Shown piece after piece: positions 44,252 through 53,140 of a stretch of 64,000 bases of DNA. A program made the position numbers and the translations under genes. The notes beneath the pieces are model-generated. The model made no database searches and was not told the origin of the DNA. It worked only from the letters and a program-made list of their open reading frames with translations. The DNA is taken from assembly GCF_000016065.1 (NCBI RefSeq), contig NC_009092.1, forward strand, positions 1,240,001 to 1,304,000, in the 5' to 3' direction. Numbering within the stretch: position 1 is the stretch's first letter; each line of letters begins with the position of its first letter. This stretch comes from Shewanella loihica PV-4 (GTDB lineage Bacteria > Pseudomonadota > Gammaproteobacteria > Enterobacterales > Shewanellaceae).

Positions 44252-45778
44252 ATGGACATTAAGCGTATCCTTATATTGGGCGGCGGCACGGCAGGCTGGT
44301 TGGCGGCCAATCACCTGGGCAAGGCCCTTGAACATCGCCAGGACGTGACCATCACGCTGGTGGAGTCTCCCGATATTCCCATTATTGGGGTTGGCGAAGG
44401 TACAGTACCCGCCATTCGTCAGAGCCTGAAACGCTTCGGGATAAGTGAATCTGAGTTTATTCGTCGGTGTGACGTCACCTTCAAGCAGTCAATCAAGTTC
44501 GTCAACTGGATGGATAAGGACCGTCACGGAGCGGGAAACTTCTATCATCATCTGTTCGATATGCCTAGCCCTTTGGGGGAGGATCTGACCCAGCATTGGC
44601 TAGATAATACTAATACTGCATACGGCGACATGGTCTCGCCTCAGCACAAGGTGTGTGAAGCCGGGCGGGCGCCAAAGCGGATCACCCACAGTGAATATGA
44701 GGGAGCGCTGGGTTACGCCTATCACCTCAATGCGGCTAAGTTTGCCAAGCTGCTTGCCGAAAATGCCATCAGGCGTTTCAACGTCGAACATATCATGGCC
44801 AATGTGCAAGAGGTCACGCTAAGGGAAAATGGCGAGATCGCCTCCCTGGAAACCGATTGCCGGGGCAGTATTGGCGCCGACTTTTTTATCGATTGCAGTG
44901 GCTTTGAATCCTTGCTTATCGACAAGACGCTCAAGGTGCCCTTTGTCGATAAGTCTCATCAGCTGTTTGCCGACAAGGCAATAGCAGTGCAGGTACCCAT
45001 TGATGAGAATGAGGCGATCCCGCCTTATACCCTGGCGACGGCGCATCAGGCCGGCTGGATATGGGATATCGCCTTGACCCATAGGCGCGGTGTCGGGTTT
45101 GTCTACTCCTCTAAATATATGGATGATGACACAGCGCTTAACAAGCTCTCCCGTTATCTGGGACAGGATATCGCCCAGTATCAGTATCGGGTCTTGCCGA
45201 TGAAGCTTGGCTATCGCAGGGAGTTCTTGCATAAGAATTGCCTCTCCTTGGGATTGGCTCAGGGCTTCCTCGAGCCCTTAGAAGCCACCTCTATCTTGCT
45301 GACCGATTTTGCCGCAGGCTTCGTGGCTAATCGCATGCCTAAGGATAGCGAGGCGCTTGCCTTGCTCTCTGAACAATTTAATCAGGTGATGACCTATGCC
45401 TGGGAGCGCGTCGTCGAATTTATCAAGATGCACTACTGCCTGTCAGACAGGAGTGATGCGCCGTTCTGGGTCGATAATCGCGATTCGGAAACGATCCCCA
45501 GTGAACTCGCCACTCGACTCAAGCTGTGGCAAAACCATTACCCCATAAGGCAAGATTTCTTCAGCAAGTTTGAGGTGTTCGACTTAGAGAACTATCTCTA
45601 TGTCCTCTATGGCATGCATTATCCAACGGCGCCTCAAGTTGCAGCTAAAGATCGCAGAGAAGCCTGGCAGGCCCAGGCTAGGCAGATAGCGAGTGTGGGT
45701 GAGCACCTGATGAAGGAGCTGCCAGAACACAGGGAGTTGCTAGAGAAGATCGCGGTATATGGCTTACAAAAATGTTGA
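44252..45778 (+). CDS. Tryptophan-halogenase-like flavin-dependent enzyme
   Basis: A 508-aa protein of the FADH2-dependent tryptophan halogenase family. It has the FAD motif ILGGGTAGWLAA, GVGEGTVPAIRQSLKRFGI and the lysine region DVTFKQSIKFVNW, where Lys78 corresponds to the lysine that relays hypohalous acid in PrnA. The WxWxIP signature is degenerate: W269-I-W271-D-I273-A274, with Pro replaced by Ala. Such genes commonly sit beside TonB receptors and SapC genes in marine glycan loci, and their substrates are unknown. It lies between the receptor and a converging sapC gene, with no own NagR operator and a terminator before it, so it is probably expressed by read-through or its own promoter. 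Confidence 0.85.
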   Translation: MDIKRILILGGGTAGWLAANHLGKALEHRQDVTITLVESPDIPIIGVGEGTVPAIRQSLKRFGISESEFIRRCDVTFKQSIKFVNWMDKDRHGAGNFYHHLFDMPSPLGEDLTQHWLDNTNTAYGDMVSPQHKVCEAGRAPKRITHSEYEGALGYAYHLNAAKFAKLLAENAIRRFNVEHIMANVQEVTLRENGEIASLETDCRGSIGADFFIDCSGFESLLIDKTLKVPFVDKSHQLFADKAIAVQVPIDENEAIPPYTLATAHQAGWIWDIALTHRRGVGFVYSSKYMDDDTALNKLSRYLGQDIAQYQYRVLPMKLGYRREFLHKNCLSLGLAQGFLEPLEATSILLTDFAAGFVANRMPKDSEALALLSEQFNQVMTYAWERVVEFIKMHYCLSDRSDAPFWVDNRDSETIPSELATRLKLWQNHYPIRQDFFSKFEVFDLENYLYVLYGMHYPTAPQVAAKDRREAWQAQARQIASVGEHLMKELPEHRELLEKIAVYGLQKC

Positions 45779-45824
45779 GCTCGAAGCGCTATGATGTTTG
45801 ATTTTTGAAAGGGCACAATCGATT

Positions 45825-45857
45825 TGGCGGGGCGTAGTTTATTCCAACGTCCCGCCA
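45825..45857. terminator. Hairpin between halogenase and sapC genes
   Basis: TGGCGGG and CCCGCCA pair perfectly around a 19-base loop that can extend the stem by CGT/ACG. There is no T-tract, so it may be a weak bidirectional terminator. Confidence 0.45.
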
Positions 45858-45875
45858 TTAGCTTGCAGCGGATGC

Positions 45876-46595
45876 TTATTGTAGCTTGTCGAACTGGTTT
45901 TGCTTGGCGATAAGGCGAGACAGCTGGTTGAGCGAGGCTCTGTGAGCATAGACGATAGGCAGCAAACCTTTCTTTCTTAGCTCGAGGAAATCCTCATCGC
46001 TTAGCTCGTTCAGCACCTTATCGTCGATCAGGTAGACACCATTGATGTTGATCTTCTGCTCAGATCTTTCCAGCTTAATCGTTAGCTGCTGAGAAACCAG
46101 TAAGTTCTTATCTGCCAGGTATTGGCAAACGGCCTGTGTCTGTTGATGCATGGCGGCGACATCCAGCAGGGCATTGGTTCGCGCCGTCAGGTATTCACTG
46201 CGCTCACCCTCGTCGGTGAAGAGTCGATTACCAGCGTCCTCTGACACCATAGGGCTCTCCTCATCGATACAGACGATCACATTGTCGCCTTCCTCCGAGG
46301 TTCTGGCGATGGACAGAGGCGCATTGCTAAAGCCGATTGGGCTGATGGGCGCATCCCATTGGTTGCTCTGGCAGTAGAGGTTAACTTCGGGCTCGATCCC
46401 CATGATGGCCACCGGAATAAACTGGCCGGTCTCGCCATTCTTCACGAAGACGATGGGGAATTCGGCTGCCAGGCTAGGGATCTCCCTGGCCAGCACTGGG
46501 ATCAGGTGTTCCTTGTTGAAACGGCTGAAATCGTTTGAATGCGTCAGCTTGATGTTGAGATGTTTTTCTGTCGATAGGGGGACAATCTTTGCCAT
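45876..46595 (-). CDS. SapC family protein
   Basis: A 239-aa protein without a signal peptide or membrane helix. It matches the SapC family by the N-terminal NDFSRFNKEHLIPVLAREIPSLAAEFPIVFVKN and the middle CIDEESPMVSEDAGNRLFTDEGE. The name comes from an S-layer-linked gene of Campylobacter, but biochemical function in proteobacterial glycan loci is unknown. The gene is minus-strand, converging on the halogenase gene. Two NagR operators lie upstream of its start, in the gap shared with the hexosaminidase. AAGGTAAAAAC precedes the ATG. Confidence 0.85.
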   Translation of the reverse strand: MAKIVPLSTEKHLNIKLTHSNDFSRFNKEHLIPVLAREIPSLAAEFPIVFVKNGETGQFIPVAIMGIEPEVNLYCQSNQWDAPISPIGFSNAPLSIARTSEEGDNVIVCIDEESPMVSEDAGNRLFTDEGERSEYLTARTNALLDVAAMHQQTQAVCQYLADKNLLVSQQLTIKLERSEQKININGVYLIDDKVLNELSDEDFLELRKKGLLPIVYAHRASLNQLSRLIAKQNQFDKLQ

Positions 46596-46951
46596 GTTTT
46601 TACCTTAGTTAATTTTAGTTTGTGGTGTCTGTTCCTAGCCCACTGTTCGTTAGGCTGGGAAACGCTGGGTTAATCTTTTACCGCTAGTGGCGACCATAGT
46701 GCAAGCATTAATAGATCAAGCAGGCGCTAAAATGGTGCGATAAAGGCGTTAAGTTGAGCAACTTTCACTATTCGGCGCTTCGAATTAGATTTATCGCTGG
46801 TAGGGCATGAGTTTGCGCTTCTTAATCCCCTTCTCATAGGACCTTCTATTTTCTTTAAGAAATCATCTGGCGCCACACTCAGAATCATAGGCCTTTTTCG
46901 TTAGCATTGGTGCTCGTTTTCGGCTTTGCCATCTTCTGGATGTTACCAATA

Positions 46952-46969
46952 GTTGACAGCGTTGTCATA
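46952..46969. promoter_or_regulatory. NagR operator 2
   Basis: GTTGACAGCGTTGTCATA keeps the core TGACAGCGTTGTCA, about 360 bases before sapC. Confidence 0.8.
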
Positions 46970-47104
46970 TTTATGTGGCATTTGATGTTGGGTACTGTCT
47001 TTGTAGCTGTGTCTGCGAGTGGCGGTTTTCAACGGGCAGATAAAAAATTGCCTCAGAATGTCAAAAAAATGTAGAAATTCTGTTCTTTCTTAGGTAGATT
47101 AATG

Positions 47105-47122
47105 AATGACAGCGTTGTCATT
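47105..47122. promoter_or_regulatory. NagR operator 3
   Basis: AATGACAGCGTTGTCATT, the best-matching copy, lies 775 bases before the hexosaminidase start and 136 bases to the right of operator 2. Confidence 0.85.
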
Positions 47123-47897
47123 TGCTTGTGTGGCACGTTCGTTTTGTAAGGTTTGCATTGTTAGGAAGAGGTCTCCTAACTTGTGCATTGGCAGTAGCCA
47201 TTAAGTTTGTAGCAATGGTTATTGTGTTTGTTTTTTCCTATAGTCTCTCCCCAGATACTAGAGATGGCTAGATGTGTTATGTCTCAATTGGCGCCTTTAT
47301 CGGCGACCCTTGATACATGATGCATCTAGCGCTTTTTTCTGGATTAGAGTGACGCCTGATGAGTGGGCTCTAGGGAAATGCGGAGCAGCGCGCACAGTAC
47401 AGCACAGCACAGCGTGGCGTTCGCTGTCTTGCAGAGGTTCAGATTAAATAAACAGATTTCTTTCATTGTCAGATGACTTTTCAAAGCCAGAGTGGTTTCC
47501 AAAGCCAGATTGTAAGCCTTAGTCAGGTTGGTTTCGGGGAGCCGCTAGATTTGTACAAGTCTGACGATGATCTATTTTCGCGGCGGCATTTTTGTTAATC
47601 GGCCAAGATGCGGCGGCAAATAAGACCAAGCGCAATAAGTAAGTGATCAGCAATAGCGCAGGGAAAATGTTTGAGAGCAAGGCTGAATTTTTAGGTAAGT
47701 AGTTATTCTACAATCAAAAAAGTAATGCAGTTATCGAACGTTTTAACAAGTTAGCTTGAACAGTTATTTATTAGGATTGGCATAAAGTGGTGGCTATCTC
47801 AGATATCGCAATAGCAGGAAGCTGATTGCCTATGCTGACGGGGAAGGGTGGCTGCAATGAGACTTGAACGTTCAAGTCGAGAAAAGTGAGGATAACA

Positions 47898-50564
47898 ATG
47901 AATAATAAGCTCATTCCAATAACATTACTCATGAGCCTGGGACTGCTTGGGTGCGGTCAGCCAACCACTAATCAAATTGCCAAGGATGAAGGCGCCGCGG
48001 CGCAGCAGGTCAGCGAAAGTTCTGCGCAGCAGGCACTGCATCAGTTTGCTACCAGCCTTGCCGTTAATTATCACACCCTGACCAATTATCCTCAGCAGTG
48101 CACCTCAACAGGTGTCGATGGCCGCTGCTTCGCCGCCCAGATAGAATTAGTCCCGGGTGTCGATTTTGACCGTAAGGATTGGGCTATCTACTACAGCCAG
48201 ATGCGGCCGGTGAAACAGGTGTTAACCGATGCCTTTGAGCTGACTCAGGTTAAAGGGGATCTGCATCGCATCACCCCCACGGAAAGATTTAGCGGTTTTC
48301 AGAAAGATCAGCCAGTCGACATCGCCTTTCTCGGTGAGTTGTGGCAGCTATCGGAAACCGATGCCATGCCCAACTACTATATCGTCGTTCCCGGCCTTAA
48401 GCCCGAGCTCATCAGCAGTACTCAGCTGACTGTCGATGCCAGTACCGGCATGGAGCAGCGGCCCTATGTCGAGACTTATGTCAGCGCCGAGAGCCAATAT
48501 AAGCGTAGCGATACCGATAAGCTTAAGTGGGCGACGCCTCAGGTCTTGTTTGATGCAAACCAGGATATCGAGAGTCGCCCAGAGCTTGCCGTTAACGCGA
48601 TCATCCCAACGCCCAAGCGACAAATAGTCACTAGTCAAAGCCCAGTGTTATCCCTGGCCTCCGGCTATCATCTGGATGCAGGCAGTGTAGCTAAGGCGTC
48701 TGTCGAGGCGGCATTGGCTCGCCTGGCCCACCTTGGCGTTAAGCCATCGCCTCAAGGTATCCCACTCAAGTTAGAGCCGTCGACGACAAAACTTGCCGAA
48801 GGGGGCTATCGCCTCGATATTACCTCTGATGGCATCACCATAGGCGCCAGCGACGATGCCGGTTTCTCCTATGGCTTGGCGTCGCTAACAAGCCTTATTT
48901 CTCTCGACACCCTATCGCTCAATGCCATGATGATTGAAGATGAGCCTAGATATGACTTTCGCGGCATGCATGTGGACGTGGCGCGTAATTTTCACAGCAA
49001 GCAGTTTATCTTAGATCTGCTGGATCAGATGGCGGCCTATAAGCTAAACAAGCTGCATCTGCATATGGCCGATGATGAGGGCTGGCGCCTAGAGATAGAC
49101 GGCCTGCCCGAGCTGACCCTAGTGGGCAGTCGTCGCTGTCACGACCTGCAGGAAGATACCTGCTTATTGCCGCAGCTGGGCAGCGGCCCAGATGGCGATA
49201 GTAAGGTCAATGGTTTCTACTCTAAGGCCGATTATATCGAGATCCTCAAGTATGCCGGCGCGCGCCAAATTCAGGTGATACCGTCCATGGATATGCCGGG
49301 TCACTCGCGCGCCGCCATCAAGTCGATGGAGGCCAGATATCGCCGTCTGATGGCCGAAGGCAATGAAGCCGCTGCTAACGAGTATCGTCTCATCGACCCG
49401 CTGGACAAGACCCGCTACGCCTCGATCCAATATTACGACGACAACACGCTCAACGTCTGTATGGATTCTAGCTATCACTTTGTCGATAAGGTGGTGAGCG
49501 AGATATCCAAGCTGCACCAGGCTGCGGGTCAGAGCCTGGAGCTTTACCATATCGGCGCCGATGAAACCGCCGGTGCCTGGGTCGACTCTCCCGTCTGTCA
49601 GGCGCTGCTTGCAGACAAAGAGAGCGGCCTGGATAGCGAGGCACATTTTGGGGCTTACTTTATCGAGCGGGTGGCCAATATGCTGGCCGATAAAGGGATT
49701 GAAACAGCGGGCTGGAGCGATGGCATGAGCCATACTCGACCCGAGCGTATGCCGGCAAATAATCAAACTAACATCTGGGATGTGGTTGCCCACGGCGGTT
49801 ATCAGCGCGCCCATGCACAGGCCAACTTGGGCTGGGATACGGTACTGAGTAATCCCGAGGTGCTCTATTTCGATTTCCCCTACGAAGCCGATCCTAAAGA
49901 GCATGGATACTACTGGGCGAGTCGCAGCACCAACGAGCGCAAACTCTTTAGCTTCATGCCAGATAACCTACCGGCCAACGCCGAGCAGTGGACGGATATC
50001 GAAGGTAAACCATTTGAAGCCGACGATACCCTTAAGCTCGATGATGCGGGCAAACGCCTCAGCGGGCCGCTAAATCAAGGCGTTAGATTCAAAGGGATCC
50101 AGGGCCAGCTCTGGAGCGAGACCATACGCTCAGATCAAGTGGTGGAATATATGGTGTTTCCTCGCCTGTTAGTGCTGGCTGAAAGGGCATGGCACAAGGC
50201 CGATTGGGAGGTGCCATATCAATATCAGGGGGCTAAATATAGCCCAGAGACAAACTACTTCACGGCCGAGATGCGCGAGAAGCAGCGCGTGCAGTGGCAG
50301 ACCTTTGCCAACACCTTAGGCTATAAGGAGCTGGCCAAGCTGGATAGGGCGGGGATAGCCTACCGTGTGCCGACCCTAGGTGCCAAGATCAAAGATGGTT
50401 ATCTGCAAGTGAACAGTATCTATCCCGGGCTTGGAATAGAGTATCGAGTCGATGGCGGCCAGTGGCAGCAATATACAGAGGCGGTTAGCGTCTCAGGTAG
50501 AGTCGAGGTCAGAGGCGTCGCCGCCGATGGTATCCGCAAGGGGCGCATACTCAAGGTCAATTAG
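47898..50564 (+). CDS. Beta-N-acetylhexosaminidase lipoprotein (GH20)
   Basis: An 888-aa enzyme that releases GlcNAc from chitin oligomers. The lipoprotein signal ITLLMSLGLLGC ends in a lipobox, so it should be anchored by lipid in the outer or inner membrane. Domain order: N-terminal carbohydrate-binding CHB_HEX (about 40-190), GH20b (about 200-350), then the catalytic TIM barrel beginning YDFRGMHVDVARNFH. The catalytic Asp-Glu pair is D555-E556 in YHIGADETAGAW. A small C-terminal domain follows. The frame opens upstream at a GTG (47886), but GAGGA stands before the ATG at 47898. It probably belongs to the NagR regulon through the distant operators. Confidence 0.93.
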   Translation: MNNKLIPITLLMSLGLLGCGQPTTNQIAKDEGAAAQQVSESSAQQALHQFATSLAVNYHTLTNYPQQCTSTGVDGRCFAAQIELVPGVDFDRKDWAIYYSQMRPVKQVLTDAFELTQVKGDLHRITPTERFSGFQKDQPVDIAFLGELWQLSETDAMPNYYIVVPGLKPELISSTQLTVDASTGMEQRPYVETYVSAESQYKRSDTDKLKWATPQVLFDANQDIESRPELAVNAIIPTPKRQIVTSQSPVLSLASGYHLDAGSVAKASVEAALARLAHLGVKPSPQGIPLKLEPSTTKLAEGGYRLDITSDGITIGASDDAGFSYGLASLTSLISLDTLSLNAMMIEDEPRYDFRGMHVDVARNFHSKQFILDLLDQMAAYKLNKLHLHMADDEGWRLEIDGLPELTLVGSRRCHDLQEDTCLLPQLGSGPDGDSKVNGFYSKADYIEILKYAGARQIQVIPSMDMPGHSRAAIKSMEARYRRLMAEGNEAAANEYRLIDPLDKTRYASIQYYDDNTLNVCMDSSYHFVDKVVSEISKLHQAAGQSLELYHIGADETAGAWVDSPVCQALLADKESGLDSEAHFGAYFIERVANMLADKGIETAGWSDGMSHTRPERMPANNQTNIWDVVAHGGYQRAHAQANLGWDTVLSNPEVLYFDFPYEADPKEHGYYWASRSTNERKLFSFMPDNLPANAEQWTDIEGKPFEADDTLKLDDAGKRLSGPLNQGVRFKGIQGQLWSETIRSDQVVEYMVFPRLLVLAERAWHKADWEVPYQYQGAKYSPETNYFTAEMREKQRVQWQTFANTLGYKELAKLDRAGIAYRVPTLGAKIKDGYLQVNSIYPGLGIEYRVDGGQWQQYTEAVSVSGRVEVRGVAADGIRKGRILKVN

Positions 50565-50643
50565 CATTTCGCTTTTAGCACTAGATTACTGACCGAAAAA
50601 TAGGTCATTTAAGTCAGCTAATGAAAACGTAATTGAAGATAGC

Positions 50644-50676
50644 GCGGTTATCCGAGGTCCGATAACCGCTTTCCTC
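50644..50676 (+). terminator. Probable terminator of the hexosaminidase gene
   Basis: GCGGTTATC-N8-GATAACCGC is a perfect 9-bp stem followed by a modest TTTCCTCCCTGTT tract. Confidence 0.6.
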
Positions 50677-50769
50677 CCTGTTAAATAGCAAACAAAAATT
50701 GGGCGCCTTAGAGGCGTTAACCGGGCAGTGATTGAGAAGCTTGCTGTCACAAATTTAGTGATAATTTTA

Positions 50770-50787
50770 AATGACAGCGTTGTCATT
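50770..50787. promoter_or_regulatory. NagR operator 4
   Basis: AATGACAGCGTTGTCATT, a perfect-form copy 89 bases before nagK. The remaining roughly 300-base gap after the hexosaminidase gene holds only the terminator hairpin. Confidence 0.87.
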
Positions 50788-50875
50788 TCTGTTGTAACAT
50801 GACATTAACTTAGTCAGTGGGCAGGGCGGGCGAAGCTAGATGCCCTGGATAATAAAACTGTGAAAGAGGTTGGTA

Positions 50876-51775
50876 ATGGGATTTAACCAGACAGAGGAAC
50901 AGGCCCTCGTCATAGGCATAGATGGTGGTGGCAGCAAGTGCCGCGCGACTATCTACGCCGCCGATGACAGTGTGCTCGGCACTGGTGTGGCCGGGCGTGC
51001 GAATCCGCTTTACGGCCTGACACATACCTTCGACTCTATCTCGCGCGCGACCGAACTCGCTCTACAAGACGCCGGGCTAAAAGCTGGCGACGGCAAGACA
51101 ATGGTGGCGGGCGTAGGCCTGGCTGGAGTCAATGTCGCGCATCTCTATCAGGCGATCAAAGCATGGCAGCATCCCTTCGCAGAGATGTATGTCACCACAG
51201 ATCTGCACACCGCCTGCATCGGCGCCCATAAAGGTGGCGATGGCGCGGTGATCATCACAGGTACCGGCTCCTGCGGCTATGCCCACGTGGGCGAGCAGTC
51301 CTTGAGCCTAGGCGGGCACGGCTTTGCCCTGGGCGATAAGGGCAGCGGCGCCTGGCTTGGCTTACAGGCCGCGCAGCAGGTACTGTTAGATCTCGATGGC
51401 TTCGGCCCGGCTACCCAGTTAACCGAGCGTCTGTTGGAGCACTTCAAGGTGAACGATGCCATGGGCATAGTCGAGCACCTGGCGGGCAAATCATCCGGTT
51501 GTTATGCCACCCTGGCGCGCACGGTGTTATCTTGTGCACAGGCCCAGGATGAGGTGGCTAAGGCGATAGTGGTCGAGGGCGCCGAGTATATCAGCGCCTT
51601 GGCCCACAAGTTATTTGAGATCCACCCGCCGCGTTTCTCCATGATAGGTGGCCTCGCCGAGCCTCTGGCCCCTTGGCTGGATAAGCGGGTGGTCGACAAG
51701 ATCTCGCCAATTCTTGCTCCGCCCGAATTAGGTGCCGCCTATTTTGCGCGTCAGCAGCTAGGCTTTAGCAGTTAA
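50876..51775 (+). CDS. nagK: N-acetylglucosamine kinase
   Basis: Phosphorylates cytoplasmic GlcNAc to GlcNAc-6-P. It belongs to the BadF/BadG/BcrA ATPase group and not to the ROK kinases. The 299-aa protein has the phosphate-1 loop VIGIDGGGSKCRATIYAAD, the phosphate-2 region IITGTGSCGYAHV, the adenosine-side GGHGFALGDKGSGAWLGLQAA, and MIGGLAEPL. The ATG at 50876, with AGAGGT upstream, is preferred over the TTG six bases before. First gene of a run nagK-nagA with an operator just upstream; the need for a kinase fits import of free GlcNAc by NagP. Confidence 0.92.
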   Translation: MGFNQTEEQALVIGIDGGGSKCRATIYAADDSVLGTGVAGRANPLYGLTHTFDSISRATELALQDAGLKAGDGKTMVAGVGLAGVNVAHLYQAIKAWQHPFAEMYVTTDLHTACIGAHKGGDGAVIITGTGSCGYAHVGEQSLSLGGHGFALGDKGSGAWLGLQAAQQVLLDLDGFGPATQLTERLLEHFKVNDAMGIVEHLAGKSSGCYATLARTVLSCAQAQDEVAKAIVVEGAEYISALAHKLFEIHPPRFSMIGGLAEPLAPWLDKRVVDKISPILAPPELGAAYFARQQLGFSS

Positions 51776-51842
51776 GCTTTAGCAGTCAGGCGTGAGCCAA
51801 GCGTAACGAGTTGTAGATGATGTTTTGCCAGGAATAGAATCG

Positions 51843-52973
51843 ATGAAACAGACACTGATTGCCGAGCGAGTATTTGACGGCGAACACTTCCACCATAACC
51901 AGGCCATCACCATAGAGGACGGGCGTATCGTCTCTTTCGATAGGGCTAGCGATGTCGAGCCGATTCTGCTGGCCGGCACCCTGGTGCCTGGCTTTATCGA
52001 TGTTCAGGTCAATGGCGGCGGCGGTGCCCTGTTTAACGACGCACCCAGCGTCGAGAAGATAAAGACCATAGGCCAGGCCCATGCCAGATTTGGCACCACG
52101 GGCTTCCTGCCGACCCTGATCACCGACGAAATTGAGGTGATGCGCGCCGCCGCCGATGCGGTGGCCGAGGCGCTGGCGCTGAATACGCCAGGCGTGCTGG
52201 GGATCCATTTCGAGGGGCCGCATCTCAGCGTGCCCAAGAAGGGTGTCCATCCGGCCAATTATATTCGTCGTATCTCTGATGAAGAGCTGGCGGTTTTTGC
52301 CCGTAATGATCTGGGGACTAAGGTGGTGACACTGGCGCCTGAGAACGTCGCACCAGAGGTGATTCATGCCCTGGTCGAGTGCGGCGTCAGGGTTTGTCTC
52401 GGTCACTCTAATGCCGACTATGACACTGTTATTAAGGCGCTTGAGGCCGGGGCAACCGGTTTTACCCACCTGTTTAACGCCATGTCGCCCATGGATTCCA
52501 GGGCGCCGGGCATGGTGGGCGCGGCGCTGGAGAGCCAGGATGCCTGGTGCGGCCTGATTGTCGATGGTCACCACGTGCATCCGGCCTCGGCTAAGGTAGC
52601 CATCGCCGCTAAGCCAAGGGGCAAGGTGATGCTGGTGACAGACGCCATGCCGCCTGTGGGCATGGATGATAACGCCAGCTTCGAGCTGTTTGGCACCCAG
52701 GTGGTGCGCCGCGGTGACAGGTTAAATGCCGTAACCGGCGAGCTTGCCGGATGCGTGCTGGATATGATTGGTGCGGTCAACAACAGCGTTAGCATGCTAG
52801 GCGTGGCCCACGAAGAGGCGCTGCGGATGGCGGCTAGATATCCTGCCGAGTTTATCGGTCATCGTCAGCGCGGAGTGTTTACCATAGGCGCCAGGGCGGA
52901 TATGGTGTTGCTGGGCAGCGATAATCAAGTGGCGCGCACCTACATAGATGGCCAGTTGGTCTATCAGGCATAG
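51843..52973 (+). CDS. nagA: N-acetylglucosamine-6-phosphate deacetylase
   Basis: Hydrolyses GlcNAc-6-P to GlcN-6-P and acetate. The 376-aa amidohydrolase has metal and substrate motifs PGFIDVQVNGGGG, HFEGPHLS, VCLGHSNADYD, THLFNAMSPMDSR, DGHHVHP and VTDAMPPVG. I took the ATG at 51843 (AGGAAT upstream) over TTG 51825. It follows nagK by 67 bases. No glucosamine-6-P deaminase (nagB) accompanies it in this window. Confidence 0.95.
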   Translation: MKQTLIAERVFDGEHFHHNQAITIEDGRIVSFDRASDVEPILLAGTLVPGFIDVQVNGGGGALFNDAPSVEKIKTIGQAHARFGTTGFLPTLITDEIEVMRAAADAVAEALALNTPGVLGIHFEGPHLSVPKKGVHPANYIRRISDEELAVFARNDLGTKVVTLAPENVAPEVIHALVECGVRVCLGHSNADYDTVIKALEAGATGFTHLFNAMSPMDSRAPGMVGAALESQDAWCGLIVDGHHVHPASAKVAIAAKPRGKVMLVTDAMPPVGMDDNASFELFGTQVVRRGDRLNAVTGELAGCVLDMIGAVNNSVSMLGVAHEEALRMAARYPAEFIGHRQRGVFTIGARADMVLLGSDNQVARTYIDGQLVYQA

Positions 52974-53140
52974 CGACCCCATTAGATGCATAGCCGTCGC
53001 GATAGAGAATTGGAAAAGGCGCTGAAACAAGCGCTCTATTTGTGCTCGTCATTGAGGCGCTAATTAAGCTCTGTGCTTGTGCCTATCGGGTTAAGCCTAG
53101 TGTTTGATTTATAATAATAACGATAAGAGAGAGGCTCCTG

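Larger units (their letters stand above)
46596..47897. other. 1.3-kb gene-free region with two NagR operators
   Basis: Divergent upstream region of sapC (minus) and the hexosaminidase gene (plus). It holds NagR operators at 46952-46969 and 47105-47122. A 7-bp inverted repeat GTTAGGA-N7-TCCTAAC (47160-47180) is flanked on both sides by GCATTG. A doubled CAAAGCCAGA lies at about 47483-47507. No ORF above 60 codons exists in any frame. The 41-codon frame at 47473-47598, with an in-frame FQSQ repeat, lacks a ribosome site. It may be a decayed gene or a long leader. Confidence 0.6.

Noticed and set aside
47473..47598. 41-codon ORF with an in-frame FQSQ repeat
   Set aside because: No Shine-Dalgarno and no similarity I recognise. 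The repeat is explained by a local 10-base duplication; kept only as part of the gap description.
49164..49904. 246-codon open frame on the minus strand inside the hexosaminidase gene
   Set aside because: It mirrors the catalytic GH20 domain in the opposite strand, has no family features, and arises from high-GC codon use.
50586..50786. 66-codon minus-strand frame between hexosaminidase and nagK genes
   Set aside because: It covers a terminator hairpin and a NagR operator and has no protein-like features.
51786..52580. 264-codon open frame on the minus strand over nagA
   Set aside because: It lies within a well-supported nagA whose metal motifs are intact. The product is a low-complexity shadow.
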